Of a stretch of 64,000 bases of DNA, positions 50,545 to 61,242 are shown piece by piece (within the stretch, counting starts at the first letter, position 1; every line of letters starts with the position of its first letter). Below the pieces are notes generated by a model. It was not told the DNA's origin. It saw only the letters and a list, made by a program, of their open reading frames with translations, and did not search any database. A program made the translations under genes and the position numbers. The DNA is from Fodinicola feengrottensis. Its GTDB lineage: Bacteria; Actinomycetota; Actinomycetes; Mycobacteriales; HKI-0501. The stretch spans positions 62,001-126,000 of the forward strand of contig NZ_WOTO01000017.1 of assembly GCF_010993775.1 (NCBI RefSeq), given 5' to 3'.

Positions 50545-50569
50545 CTCCTGTCACAGTGGTTGACAGGAG
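50545..50569 (-). promoter_or_regulatory. Hairpin masking the ribosome site of the NlpC/P60 gene
   Basis: On the transcript CTCCTGTCA, a 7-base loop and TGACAGGAG form a perfect 9-bp hairpin. The AGGAGG ribosome site (50544-50549) is almost wholly in the 3' arm, with the ATG five bases further. Such folding would restrain translation of a potentially lytic enzyme. Confidence 0.55.
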
Positions 50570-50797
50570 ACCACATATCCGACCAAAGAGACAATCTAAG
50601 TCCCATATTCGACACAATGTCCGATTTTTTTCTCGCGCGTGTCGGCGCGTGTCGACCTCCGACGGTGTGGTAAAAGCTGCGCCATATCTTCGCAAAACAG
50701 GCGTTTCATGATGTTCCGCTGAACGGATTCCAGCAGGTCGGCCAGCACCCGACGGGTCGCCTGGCAACTGTCGGACAACTAAGTAGGCTGTGGCCTC

Positions 50798-51172
50798 ATG
50801 GGTCCGTACGTCGGCTTGTCCGGCCAGCAGAGCATCGTCGTCTCCGACGACGACAGCGCGCTGACCACCGGCTCCGGCGACGTGCCCACCCTGGCCACTC
50901 CCCGTGTGGTCGCGCTGGCCGAAGCGGCCGCGATCGCCGCCCTCGACGGCCATCTCGAAGAAGGCCAGACCTCGGTCGGGACACAGGTGTCGCTGCGGCA
51001 TCGGGCCCCGTCGCCGGTCGGCCGGCGGGTCGAGGCGATCGCCGCACTGACCGAGGTCGACGGCCGTACGCTCCGCTTCAACGTCACCGTCCGGGACGGT
51101 GACCGCACCGTCGCCGAGGGCCTCATCGAGCGCGTCATCGTCGATCGCGACTGGTTTCTTCGGCGAGCCTGA
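50798..51172 (+). CDS. Hotdog-fold thioesterase (FlK-like)
   Basis: Intact at 124 residues, starting MGPYVGLSGQQSIVVSDDDS. The hotdog helix and active-site region VVALAEAAAIAALDGHLEEG, followed by SVGTQVSLRHRAPSPVGRRV, follow the pattern of fluoroacetyl-CoA thioesterase-like proteins, where Thr, Glu and His act together. It probably hydrolyses a short acyl-CoA. Thirteen bases downstream is a metallo-beta-lactamase-fold gene, possibly co-transcribed. Confidence 0.83.
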   Translation: MGPYVGLSGQQSIVVSDDDSALTTGSGDVPTLATPRVVALAEAAAIAALDGHLEEGQTSVGTQVSLRHRAPSPVGRRVEAIAALTEVDGRTLRFNVTVRDGDRTVAEGLIERVIVDRDWFLRRA

Positions 51173-51185
51173 GACACTGCCTTCC

Positions 51186-51987
51186 ATGCTGGAAGAGATC
51201 GCTGAGCGCCTCTACGTCTGGCGCGAACCCGTGCTGGACGTCAATGCCACCGTCGTCGTCGGCGACACCGCCGCGCTGGTGATCGACACGCTCTCCAGCC
51301 CCGCCCAGGCCACCCGGCTCGCCTCTGCCGTACGGGAAACCACCACCGCGCCCCTGCAGCTGGTCAACACGCACTTCCACTTCGACCACTGGTACGGCAA
51401 CGAGGTCTTCGCCGCCGACCACATCTGGGCCCACCGGCGCTGGGACATCACCGCCCAACCGGTCGCCGCGGCCATCAGCGACTACGGCCACGCCGGCGCT
51501 GGCTTCGCCGACGAACCGCGCCGGCGTGGAGCCCATCCCGCCCACCGACGCCGTCCCCACCGAACGCACCCTCGACCTGGGCGGCCGCGAAGTCACCCTC
51601 GCCTACCTTGGCCGCGGCCACACCGACCACGATCTCGTCGCCCTTATCCCGGACGCCCACGTCGCTGTCTGCGGCGACCTCCTGGAACAGGGCGCCCCGC
51701 CCTCCTTCGGCGACGCCTGGCCGCTGGAATGGCCCGCCACTCTGGCCGCCCTCGGCAGCCGTCTTTCCGGCTCCTGGCAGCTCATTCCCGGCCACGGCGC
51801 CGTCGTCGACCTCTCCTTCCTGCACCGCCAACACTCCGAGCTAGCCGCCCTCGAGTGGCTATGTCGCGAGGGCTACGGGGACGATCGGAGTCCTGCCGAA
51901 CTCGCGGCGCGATCGCCTTTCAATGCCGACCATTCCTTGGTCGCCATCCGCCGCGCCTATGCCGCCCTCGACGGACGGCTGCCGTAG
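51186..51987 (+). CDS. Metallo-beta-lactamase-fold hydrolase
   Basis: ATG 51186 (MLEEIAERLYVWREPVLDVN). The metal motif is VNTHFHFDHWYGNEVF (HxHxDH), with the next ligands in YLGRGHTDHDLVALI and LIPGHGAVVD. A one-base break near 51520 splits the two halves. About 267 residues, single-domain MBL. The substrate (thioester, lactone or phosphodiester) cannot be told from sequence; a thioesterase gene directly upstream hints at acyl compounds. Confidence 0.87.
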
Positions 51988-52050
51988 GACTGCCAGCTTG
52001 ACCTCGATCTTGCGTCTCGACTGTCGGACCTACCCCGTCACGGCCTCGAA

Positions 52051-52141
52051 GTTGTTGATCTTGCTTAGTTGGTCTACCCAAAAAGAACATTTCAGACCGA
52101 TGTCCGTTTTTTAGGTAGACCAACTATGCAAGATCAACAAC
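52051..52141. repeat. Long inverted repeat between convergent genes
   Basis: Arms of 28 bases, 52051-52078 and 52114-52141, are inverted copies with one mismatch (GTTGTTGATCTTGC then TTAGTTGGTCTACC). The 35-base middle contains A and T runs that extend the pairing. It lies between the stops of the MBL gene and asnB, so it may act as a bidirectional terminator, but the arm sequence recurs at ~25403, suggesting a dispersed repeat family. Confidence 0.7.
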
Positions 52142-52166
52142 GAATGTCACGTTGCTTGATGAGGTA

Positions 52167-54085
52167 TTAGCTGGCCAACCGGGAGACGGCCCGCTCCGGA
52201 CGCGGGTCGATGCTGCCGTCCACGTAGATCGCGTGCCAGACACAGAACGCCAGCACGGTCCAGATCTTCCGGCTGTAGTCGGCGTCGCCGCGCTTGTGCG
52301 CCTCCAGCAACCGCAGCACGTACGGAAGGTCCAGCAACTCGCCGGCAGCCGACGTGGAAAGGATGTCGGCGGCCCAGTCGTACATCAGCGTCTTCAGCCA
52401 GACCCGGGTCGGGACCGGGAAACCGAGCTTCTTGCGGTTCACGATCTGCGGAGGCACGACGCCGTCCAGGGCCTTGCGCAGCGCGTACTTTCGGATGCCC
52501 TCGTCGGTGACCTTCAGCTCGCGCGCGGAATCGTGGCGGCCACGTCGAAAACGCCGGTGTCCAGGAACGGCACTCGCAACTCCAGCGAGTGCGCCATGGA
52601 CATCCGGTCGGCCTTGACCAGGATGTCGCCGCGCAGCCAGGTGTAAAGGTCGATGTACTGCATCCGGGTGCTGTCGTCCCAGCCTGCGGAGTCCTCGTAG
52701 TGCTTCGCCGTCACCTGCGTGTACGAGACGGACGGGTCATATGTCTTCATGAGCTTGGATTTCTCCCGCTCGGTGAAGATCCGCGCGTTGCCGTAATAAC
52801 GTTCCTCGATCGGCGTGGTGCCGCGCTCAAGATACGACTTTCCCCGTACGCCCTCGGGAATCACCTTCGACAGCGCGTTCAGGCCGCGCTGCAGCGGGCC
52901 AGGCAGCGCCTGCAGATGGCGCAGCGACAGCGGCTCGCGATAAATCCCGTAGCCGCCGAAGAACTCGTCAGCACCTTCGCCGGAAAGCACCACCGTGACG
53001 TGCTCAGCGGCCTTTTTCGCGACGAAGTAAAGCGGAACCAGCGCCGGATCGGCGACCGGATCGTCCAAATGCCAGATCATCCGCGGAAACTGGCTCATCA
53101 TGTCGTCCGCGGTGACATACGCCGGGATCGACTTGACACCGAGATAGCGGGCAGACTCCTGCGCGACCTCAATCTCCGAATAACCCTCGACGTCATAACC
53201 GGCCGTGAAAGTCAGGATGTCCGGCTTGTGCTCACGGGCCAACGCCACGATCGCGGTGGAGTCGATGCCGGAGGACAGGAACGCGCCGACCGGCACGTCC
53301 GAGCGCAGGTGCAGCGCGACCGACTCTCGCAGGGCGTCCTGGATCTTGCCGAAAAGCTTGTCAGGCTCGGAAACCGGCGCCGGCCGGAATCTCGGCCGGT
53401 AGTAGTAGCGACGGATCGACAGACCGTCTTTTTGCGACCAACTAAACGATTCCCCGCACTCCAGGCGCTTGATGTCCTGGTGCATCGTCGCTGGCTCCGG
53501 CACATACTGCAACGTCAGGTAATGCGACAAGGAGGCGGCGTCGATGCCCGCGTCGCCGGCCTTGGCGGCGGCGGAGAACGGCATCAGCGCCTTCTTTTCG
53601 CTGGCCACGTACAAACCGTCTTCGGTCTCCAGGTAGAACAGTGGCTTGATGCCGAAGAAGTCACGGGCGCCGAACGCGACCTTCTCCTGCCGATCCCACA
53701 GGATAAACGCGAACATGCCGCGCAACCGGGAAATGCCCTGCGGGCCCCAGTAGTGATAGGCGGCGGCGACCGTCTCCATGTCGCCGTTGGTGGCGAACTG
53801 GGCACCGTGCTCGCGGGTCAGCTCCTCGCGCAGCTCAAGGTAGTTGTAGATCTCGCCGTTCGAGGTCAGCGCATACCGGCCGTCGAGGTATTCCAACGGC
53901 TGGTGACTGTCCCCCACGTCGATGATCGACAGCCGCTTGAACGCGAGCACCACGTCGTCGCCGGAGAGCACCACGCCGGTCTCGTCCGGGCCGCGATGGT
54001 GCAGACTTTCCAACGCCTGCGCGATCGAGTCCTGATGACTGACCGCAGCCGAAGACGAGCTGATGAAGGTAAGCAGGCCGCACAT
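52167..54085 (-). CDS. asnB: Asparagine synthetase (glutamine-hydrolysing)
   Basis: ATG 54085, with catalytic Cys2 in MCGLLTFISS. The N-terminal glutaminase has HHRGPDETGV, FKRLSIIDVGDSHQPL and LTSNGEIYNYLELR; the synthetase domain has the ATP-pyrophosphatase loop GAFLSSGIDSTAIVALAREH, VVLSGEGADEFFGGYGIY and DRMSMAHSLELRVPFLD. A frame break near 52525 leads to the end KKLGFPVPTRVWL and AVSRLAS. About 640 residues, the size of the long actinobacterial AsnB. Makes asparagine from aspartate with glutamine and ATP. Confidence 0.94.
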
Positions 54086-54157
54086 TCGACCATCCTCGCA
54101 CGGGCTCCGGACCGCCCCGACGGGCCGGGGCGCCGCGAAAGGGCGTACGTCACTGCG

Positions 54158-55084
54158 CTATTCGGTACGCCCGCTGGCGCTGGTGGCGACGGCCAGTACG
54201 ACCAAAGCCACCCCGACCAGCTCCGGCGGCGACGGGATCTGCCGCAGGACGAGTACGCCGACCACCGCGGCGGTCGCCGGCAGCATCGACTGCAACAGCG
54301 CGAACCGTGCTCGCCCCACCCGGCGAAAGACGATCTGGTCGAGCGCGTACGGAACAGCTGTGGACAGCAGCCCGACACAGGCGCACGCGGCCAGCAGCCA
54401 CCCGTCCTGGATCGCCGGCAGCGCGCCGGCAGCGAGCAGTGGTGCCATCGCGACCGCACCGGCCAGCAGCCCGACAGCCAACCCGTCGACGCCGTCCCCA
54501 GCGGCCGCGACCCGCGAGCCGAGCACGATGTAGCCGGCCCACATCGTGCCCGCGCCCAGCGCGAACACCACCCCGAGGGCGCTGCCCGCCCAGCTCACGT
54601 CGGCCAGCAGCAGCACCCCCCGACGATGGCCAGCACGACAGCGCCGGCGTCCCGCCACCGGCGGGCACCCACCGCGGCGACCACCAGCGCGCCCGCTGAA
54701 CTCGATGGCGACCGCGGTGCCCAGCGGCAGCCGGTCGATGGCCAGGTAGAAGAGGACGTTCATGGACGCCAGCGCGAGCCCGAAGCCGACCGCCAACGCC
54801 CACCGCCGGGCCGGCCAGCGCAGCCGCCATGGCCGCCGCCAGGCCGTCAGGATGAGCGCCGCGACCGTCAGGCGGGCCCAGGCCACCGACGGTGCCGGGA
54901 TCACCGCGAAGAGCGTGACCGCGATCGCCGTGCCGACGTACTGACTGAAGGCCCCGATCAGGAAGAGTCCGGAGCCAGGGATCCGCTGTCCGGCCCGGGC
55001 CAACCCATCGACCGCGCGCCGGGCCGGGCTGAGGTCAAGGGCGGTGTCCGGCCGGATCGGTTCATCAGCCGTCGCCCACGCCAT
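54158..55084 (-). CDS. EamA/DMT family exporter (RhtA-like)
   Basis: About 308 residues with ten membrane helices in two EamA repeats: LIGAFSQYVGTAIAVTLFAV, MNVLFYLAIDRLPLGTAVAI, and in the second half VVFALGAGTMWAGYIVLGS and GLLSTAVPYALDQIVFRR. Between ~54693 and ~54615 the helix is read out of frame because of two compensating indels; the right frame gives ALVVAAVGARRWRDAG and VVLAIVGGVLLLAD. The pattern fits RhtA-type exporters of amino acids such as threonine or homoserine. It lies head to tail behind asnB on the same strand. Confidence 0.85.
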   Translation of the reverse strand: MAWATADEPIRPDTALDLSPARRAVDGLARAGQRIPGSGLFLIGAFSQYVGTAIAVTLFAVIPAPSVAWARLTVAALILTAWRRPWRLRWPARRWALAVGFGLALASMNVLFYLAIDRLPLGTAVAIEFSGRAGGRRGGCPPVAGRRRCRAGHRRGVLLLADVSWAGSALGVVFALGAGTMWAGYIVLGSRVAAAGDGVDGLAVGLLAGAVAMAPLLAAGALPAIQDGWLLAACACVGLLSTAVPYALDQIVFRRVGRARFALLQSMLPATAAVVGVLVLRQIPSPPELVGVALVVLAVATSASGRTE

Positions 55085-55217
55085 GTGCCCAGCGTACGGA
55101 CGAGATGTGCGGCCGAGCGCCGGCTGAGGTGGACATCATGGCCGATATGCGTACCGTGCAAGTCCTGTCGGCGGCCCCGCAGAAGCGATAGAAAGACAGC
55201 ATGGCCAGCGCTCACCG

Positions 55218-55912
55218 GTGCGTGCGGTGAGCGGCATCTCCGCCACCGAACGTGCCGTCCAGGGCTTCCGCGCACTCGTACGCCCGGAGGTCTGGTCGGC
55301 GTTGGTGCAGGCCGGCGCACATCGGGAGTACGAGCCGGGACAGCGGCTGTTCAGCCAGGGCGACCAGTCTGGCTGGCTGTTGGTGCTGGTCGCCGGTCGG
55401 GTGAAGGTGTCCTACGCCGAGCGGGCCGGCGATGAACTGCTGTTGGCCGTACGCGGACCCGGTGACCTGATCGGCGAATTCTCCGGACGGGATGACGCGC
55501 CCCGCTCAGCCACCATTCAGACGCTCGAGAGCACTGCGTCGCGTACGCGCTGCCGCAGGACCGCTTCGCGGACTTCCTGCGTACTCACCGGATCTACCGT
55601 GAGCTGGACCGCTACCTGATGGCCAAGGTCCGGCAGAGCGCCGCGCACACCTGGCGGCTGGCCCACCAGCCGACCGCCGCCCGGCTGGCTTCACTGCTCT
55701 TGGAGGTGCTGGCCAGCGCAGGTCCGGAGCACCCGTCGCCAGCCCGGATTCCGATGTCCCAGGCCGAACTCGCGGTGGCGCTGGGGCTGGCCCGCAGCTC
55801 GGTGGCGTCCACGCTGGCGCGTTGGCGCCGGGAGGGGGTGGTGGAAACCGGGCGAGCGCACATAGTGCTTCTTGACGTCGAGGCAATCGAGCGAGAGGCT
55901 GCGCGCGTCTGA
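55218..55912 (+). CDS. Crp/Fnr family transcriptional regulator
   Basis: About 231 residues from GTG 55218 (or GTG 55227). The cyclic-nucleotide-binding beta-roll has YEPGQRLFSQGDQSGWLLVL and GRVKVSYAERAGDELLL and GPGDLIGEFSG; the Arg/Ser positions do not clearly match a cAMP site. After a break near 55530 come the dimer helix and a winged helix: PMSQAELAVALGLARSSVAS and ARWRREGVVETGR. It probably senses a ligand or redox state not evident here. Divergent from the EamA gene. Confidence 0.87.
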
Positions 55913-56036
55913 GTCGACACGCCGTCTGAACCGACCAAGAAACTCTCACCCGTTGTGTCTACTTCTGGACAGAACGTGGCCGCCCAGGCCCCGACGATGG
56001 TCGGGTAGCTCTTCCCCGCCCGGTCAGGAGACCCCG

Positions 56037-56931
56037 ATGCAACCGCAGAGCGCCCCTGAACCCCGCAGCGTCCGCCTCCGCCAGTGGTGGGAGCGGATCT
56101 CCGGGACGCCGCCGGAGCACCGTACGCCCGCGCCGGCGCCCCAGGTGGCCGTCCCGCACGCGGCCGCTTACCACCAGATCGAGGCGGCCGCGGACGAGTG
56201 GGAAATGATCGCGCCCAGCGCCGAGTCACCGTTCACCTTCCAGATCGAGCTGCTGATCTGGAACGCTCGCCAGCAGCAGTCGTCCGTGCAGCGAGCCGGC
56301 AACGCGCTGTGGATCGCCCGCGGCGGCATCGCCGACCGGGTCAAGGCGATCGCCGCGAAGGCGTCCCTGCTGGAAACCGCAGAGCTGCGCGCCAAACTCA
56401 GCAAGGACCTCAGCCAGGCCCGCCCAGTCGAACAAAGCGGCGTCGCCGCCTGGGCCGAATGCACCGGCGTCCTGGTCGCCGACGAGGACCGCAAGGCCGC
56501 CCAAGGCCGCCGCGACGCAGAGCGCAGCCTGGCAGCGTACGTGGCAGTGGGACGACGAACGCGCCGCCATCAACTACCTCTCCGACCTGCTCAGCGACCC
56601 CGTACACGCCACCGCCTGGTGGTTCAACGGCGAACGCGACAAAGTCGACAAAATGGTGGAAGTGGCCGAACACTTCTGCCAGCTACGGGACGTACTCGCC
56701 CGCAAACCCCAGCCCACCGGCTACGCCCCCGAACAACGCCAACCCGCCGTCTCGGCCGAACCCGGCGACAGCTTGGCCCAAATCGTCGCGGACTTCGACC
56801 ACCAGGACCTCGACCCCACCGCCCGCGAACAGGTCAGCCGGCAACTTTTCCAGCTTTTCCGCAGCCATAACCGCCCTGATCTCGCTGACCGAATTCGCGC
56901 CCAGGAACCCCGAAAGTTGGAGGCTGGGTAA
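56037..56931 (+). CDS. Hypothetical helical protein
   Basis: ATG 56037 behind CAGGAG. About 297 residues, no signal peptide or membrane helix. Seen: RLRQWWERISGTPPEHRT, AAYHQIEAAADEWEMIAPSA, FTFQIELLIWNARQQQSS and, after a break near 56540, AINYLSDLLSDPVHATAWW and MVEVAEHFCQLRDVLARKP. Mostly alpha-helical and charged; the later part might pack as a helical bundle. No family recognised. It follows the Crp/Fnr gene by 124 bases. Confidence 0.6.
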
Positions 56932-56961
56932 TTCAGTCCCACCGGCAACAGGTCCGTTGTT

Positions 56962-56986
56962 GAGTGCGGGATAAAGTCCCGCACTC
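56962..56986 (+). terminator. Stem-loop terminator after the hypothetical gene
   Basis: GAGTGCGGGA (56962-56971), loop TAAAG, TCCCGCACTC (56977-56986), perfect 10-bp stem followed by GACGAAAATCC. A second small hairpin GGGTT-TCG-AACCC begins at 57003. Both lie between the convergent genes ending at 56931 and 57051. Confidence 0.75.
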
Positions 56987-57050
56987 GACGAAAATCCTTT
57001 AAGGGTTTCGAACCCAACCCCCACCCCCAACCGCAGTCCATGCCGCAAAA

Positions 57051-59457
57051 TCAGCGAATGACTGGATTGAGGGCGTCTCTGAAGTCGAGCACTGTTCGTA
57101 CTCCCCCTTCGGGCCACCACAGCTCCAAGTAGCCGCTGTGCCCGGAGGAACTCAGATACGGGCCTTGGGCCAGCGGCGCGCTGCCGAAGTCGCCCAGCTG
57201 CTGACCATCGGCCCACGTCACCAACTGCTCGTTGTTCGTGCCGCCGGGCGACACCAGCCGGAAGGTGTAGTAGTGGCCGTCCGGGGTGCCGAATGTGTAT
57301 TGCGCGTGCGGGTCGAGTTGGGCCGGCATACCGGGGTTCCGGTCGAGCGTGTGCGTACGGAAGTCAGCGAAACTCATGCTTGAAGCCTCGACAGCGTCGA
57401 AGAAGCCGACAGTTCCATACTCCGGGTTCGTGGTCGGCGCGGAGCCGTGGACGACCACGTAGAAGCCGAGATTGCCGCAGGCGGGCGTGTTGAGGTTGAG
57501 GAACTGCCACACTCCGCTGGTCGAGACTTCGGCGCAGTTCCACCACACTTGCGGCACCTGCAGTTGCAGTCCACAGGCGAACCCGCCGTAAACGCAGGTG
57601 TTCACCTTGTCGCGGCCCTCGGGCGATCGGCCGCTGTAGCCGTCAAAGCGAATGAACTGGTCGCGGGTCAGATAGACGGACGGATGGTTACCGCTGGGCA
57701 TCAAAGTCGTCGACTGCGGCACGCCATAGTTCTCGTTGGTGCCGATCCGGTCGTACCACTCGTCCCGACCGTAGCCGCTGGGCAGCCACACTCCCCCTGC
57801 GGTCAGCAGGAAAGACGGCGAACTGGAGTAGATTTCGATGCCAGGAGCGGCATCCTCGCCGGCGTAGCTCAGTTGTGGCCGATAGCCACCAAAGAACGTC
57901 TCCTGGTACGGCCCGGTCGCCTTGTTCATCGCGCGATAGACAGCCGCCGGCGGCGGGAGGTAAGACGACAGCCCGACGATCACCGCCTCGTTGGTGAACC
58001 AGTCCGGGATGGTGTTGCCGAGATTGCCGGCGAGTCCCGTCCACATCAGGAAGAACGCCGTCTGCGGATCGGACTGGTTCCCGTAGTACCACTGGTTGAC
58101 CGCGTCCGTACGGCTGGTGAGCCGGCGGAACGGCCCGGCCCGCCGGAGCTGGTTGCTGGACACCGCGAACTTCGTGGTGGTGTAGTCCAGAACGATCCGG
58201 GCACCGGTGCGTACGGACGGATCCCTGGCGTAGTCAAAGAGGTTCAGCAGCGCGTCCATCGAATAGCGCTGGTACGGGCGCGCGTTGTATTCCAGGAAAT
58301 CGAACTTGGCGAAGTTCTGCAGCTGACCCAAAAGATAGGCGCGCATCCCGTTGGCGTTGTTGTCGTACGCCGCGTTGCCGGTCGCGTCGTACAGCTTCTG
58401 ATTCGACAGATAGCGCGCACTTTCGATCAGCAGCCGGTGGTTTTCCGACTCAGGAAGATCGATGTAACCGCAGACCGGCGTTTTTTCTCGTCGTCGACCG
58501 AATGTGCCCCGTTCTCGGTCAGCACGTTCAGAATGTGGGTACGAGTGTTGGCGTACAACAGATCCCAGTATTTGTAGATGACGACCATCAAACCCTTGAG
58601 GAAGGTGTCATAGTCGCCGTCTCGCGAGCAGATCGCCGAACTGAACGACGATCCGGTCGGATGGGCGCCGGTGCCCATCAGCGACTGGTTGACCAGCTGA
58701 ACGCTCGGCAGCTGGCCTCGACAGTGATAGCCGGTGCCGTAGCGGCGAGCCATCTCCAGCTGCGCGGCCATCTCGACGCCTTCGTTCTCGCCGGCGTGCG
58801 CTCCACCCGGGTTCAACAGCCGCGTGCAGGCCAAGTGCTCGACGGCGGCGGCCCGACGCTGGTCAAGGCCGTCGAAGGCGTGCGCCGGATCGGTCGCGGC
58901 GGAGATGCCGAACGAACCTGGCGGCGCCGTGTACGTACCAGCCGGCGGAGTCCAGCCCTGCCGGCACGTCGACGAGCCGATGACGTGCGAGTCGCAGCCC
59001 TCGACCACCACCGTCGACCAGCCCTGCGCCGAGTCAAAACTGAAGCTGCCGTACCCGCGCGGCCCGTTGTTGATGTCCGTCTGACCCACGTTGGAGCCAT
59101 TCACATCCCAGCGGACGATGAAAAAATCGTAGCCGAACGGATCCGTCGGACCCCAGTCGACGAAGACCCGGGTGCCAATCGACCAGGTCGCGACGATCAT
59201 GTTGCCGCCCTGGTCGGGCGACCAGACGATCTGGCCGTACTGGAACGTCTGGGTCCGGCCATTGCGACCCGGCGTGTCGTGTTCGGCCTCGGTGGCGCAG
59301 CCCAGCGGGCTCCCCTCGCCGCCGAGCGCGTACCACTTGTTGCCGATTAAGCCGTACGGCGTGATGCCACAGGACGCCGAGGCACTGGAGGCGGTGACGG
59401 ACAGCAGTGTGCCGCCGCGAGGACAAGAACCAGGAACGCGCGCATGAGCTTGAACAT
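57051..59457 (-). CDS. Large secreted LGFP-repeat protein with helical domain
   Basis: ATG 59457 (MFKLMRAFLVLVLAA) gives a signal peptide that, after a one-base break near 59415, ends SVTASSASAS. An LGFP-type repeat follows (GLIGNKWYALGGEGSPLGC, FQYGQIVWSPDQG), a peptidoglycan/arabinogalactan-associated motif. A second break near 58480 leads into a long mostly helical domain: LYDATGNAAYDNNANGM, QWYYGNQSDPQTAFFLMWTG, WFTNEAVIVGLSSYLPPP, which resembles a glycan-acting toroid, and a C-terminal beta-rich part ending DFRDALNPVIR. About 802 residues. Probable surface glycan-processing or binding protein; exact function unknown. Confidence 0.72.
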
Positions 59458-59657
59458 CGTTCTCGCCACCCTTGTCGACGTTTGTGTCGATACGCGATCG
59501 CAGCTCATGGTCGGGCAGCCAAGGCGCTGGCGGAAGGGGTCAGCGGCCCGTCCGAGCCGGGAAAAATTCCCGGTACGCGGCGTACCCGGTATTTCTGGCC
59601 CGGCGCTGTCGACTTCTCTCCGGCCGTACGCCCAACTCTCGCGATAACGTTGCTCTT

Positions 59658-61124
59658 ATGACCGACGAGCCGACAGAAGAAGAGACCGGGACGACGAGCC
59701 ACGACCAGGGCCTGCCCGCCCGGCTCGCCGCTTTCATGCGGACCGGCTGGGCGGACACCGAGCTGCGCGGACTGGCCCGTACCGAGGGAGCTCCGCACCA
59801 CAGCCGCCGCCGGGAGTCGCTGAGCCACGTCTTCGGCCGGGACACCCTTGTGATCCCGACCGGCCGGCTGAAGGTGCGCAATGACGACTGCGACTACCCG
59901 TTCCGGCCCGGCAGCGATTTCGTCTGGCTGACCGGCTACCACGAGTGTGACGCGGTGCTGGTTCTGCACCCGGCCAGCGAAGGCGGCCACACGCCCGTCC
60001 TCTACATCCACCCCCGCTCGCCGAGATACCGACGAGTTCTTCCGCGACCGCTTCTACGGCGAGCTATGGGTCGGCCGGCGGCCAAGCCTGGGCGAGACCA
60101 CCGCACAGCTCGGCCTGGAGACCGCGCACATCGCCGACCTGGAGAAAGCGCTGGCCGAGCTGGATCCTTCGCACACCCGCGTGCTGCGTGGGTACGACCA
60201 GACCGTGGACGGCATTGTCGGTGCCGCGGACGAGGGTCAGCGGGACGACGAGCTCGCGAGCGCGCTGAGCGAGCTGCGGCTGGTCAAGGACGACTGGGAG
60301 ATCGGGCAGTTGCGGAACGCGATCGCCGCGACCGTCGACGGGTTCTGCGATGTCGTACGAGCGATGCCTTCGGACCGCGGATTCTCCGAGCGGCTCATCG
60401 ACGGCGTTTTCGGGCTGCGGGCCAGACATGACGGCAACGCGGTCGGCTACGGAAACATCGCTGCCACCGGTGCCCACGCGACCACGCTGCACTGGACGCA
60501 GAACGACGGCACCGTCGACCCGAAGGACATGCTGCTGTTGGACGCGGGCGTGGAGAACCACAACTTCTACACCGCGGACGTCACTCGTACGATGCCGATC
60601 TCCGGCCGCTACAGCGACACCCAGCGGCGGGTCTACGACCTCGTCTACGCGGCTCAGCAGGCCGGCATTGAGGCGGTCAAGCCGGGCGCGCCCTTCAAGG
60701 CCGCCCATGAGGCCGCCATGAAGGTCATCGCCGAGGGTCTCGAAGACTGGGGCATCCTGCCGGTCAGCGCGGAAGAGTCGCTGCAGGAGGACTGCGGCCT
60801 GCACCGGCGATGGACGCTGCACGGCACCAGCCACTCGCTCGGCCTGGACGTGCATGACTGCTCGCACGCGCGCGCTGAGGCGTACACGAAGGGCGATCTG
60901 GCGGTTGGGCACGTGCTCACCGTCGAGCCGGGCCTCTACTTCCAGATCGACGACCTGACGGTGCCGGCAGAACTGCGCGGCATCGGCGTCCGGATCGAGG
61001 ACGACATCCTGGTCACCGCGCGGCCGGCGCCGAGAACCTGTCGGCCGGTTTGCCGCGTACGTCCGCGGACGTGGAGACCTGGATGGCCGAGCAGCGAGCC
61101 GCCGGGATCCGACTGCCGGGCTGA
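59658..61124 (+). CDS. M24 family Xaa-Pro aminopeptidase (aminopeptidase P)
   Basis: ATG 59658 (MTDEPTEEETGTTSHDQGLP). The N-terminal AMP_N domain has LKVRNDDCDYPFRPGSDFVW; the pita-bread catalytic domain carries all five metal ligands: LLLDAGVE, YTADVTRTMPISGRYSD, HGTSHSLGLDVHDC, LTVEPGLYFQ and GIGVRIEDDILVT. Breaks near 60020 and 61020 give the end AEQRAAGIRLPG with TGA at 61124. About 489 residues, the normal size for actinobacterial PepP. Removes N-terminal residues preceding proline. Confidence 0.93.
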
Positions 61125-61147
61125 GTCCGAGATGTTCGTCACACACC

Positions 61148-61175
61148 CCCGCCGGACGTGTTGACGGCCGGCGGG
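61148..61175 (+). terminator. GC-rich stem-loop after the M24 peptidase
   Basis: CCCGCCGG (61148-61155) and CCGGCGGG (61168-61175) form an 8-bp stem with a 12-base loop, 24 bases after the peptidase stop. Confidence 0.6.
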
Positions 61176-61242
61176 TGAACGAACGGCGACTCCCAGCCGT
61201 AAACCCTCCTAATCAGGGTCCTCCCGGATAGACCTGGGACGG

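Noticed and set aside
50570-50797. Possible ydaO (c-di-AMP) riboswitch before the NlpC/P60 gene
   Set aside because: The conserved ydaO core sequences are not visible; only the short ribosome-site hairpin is clear.
52589-55435. 948-codon open frame on the plus strand
   Set aside because: It lies opposite asnB and the EamA gene, whose motifs are unambiguous; the long frame is a by-product of high GC content and its protein is of biased Arg/Pro composition.
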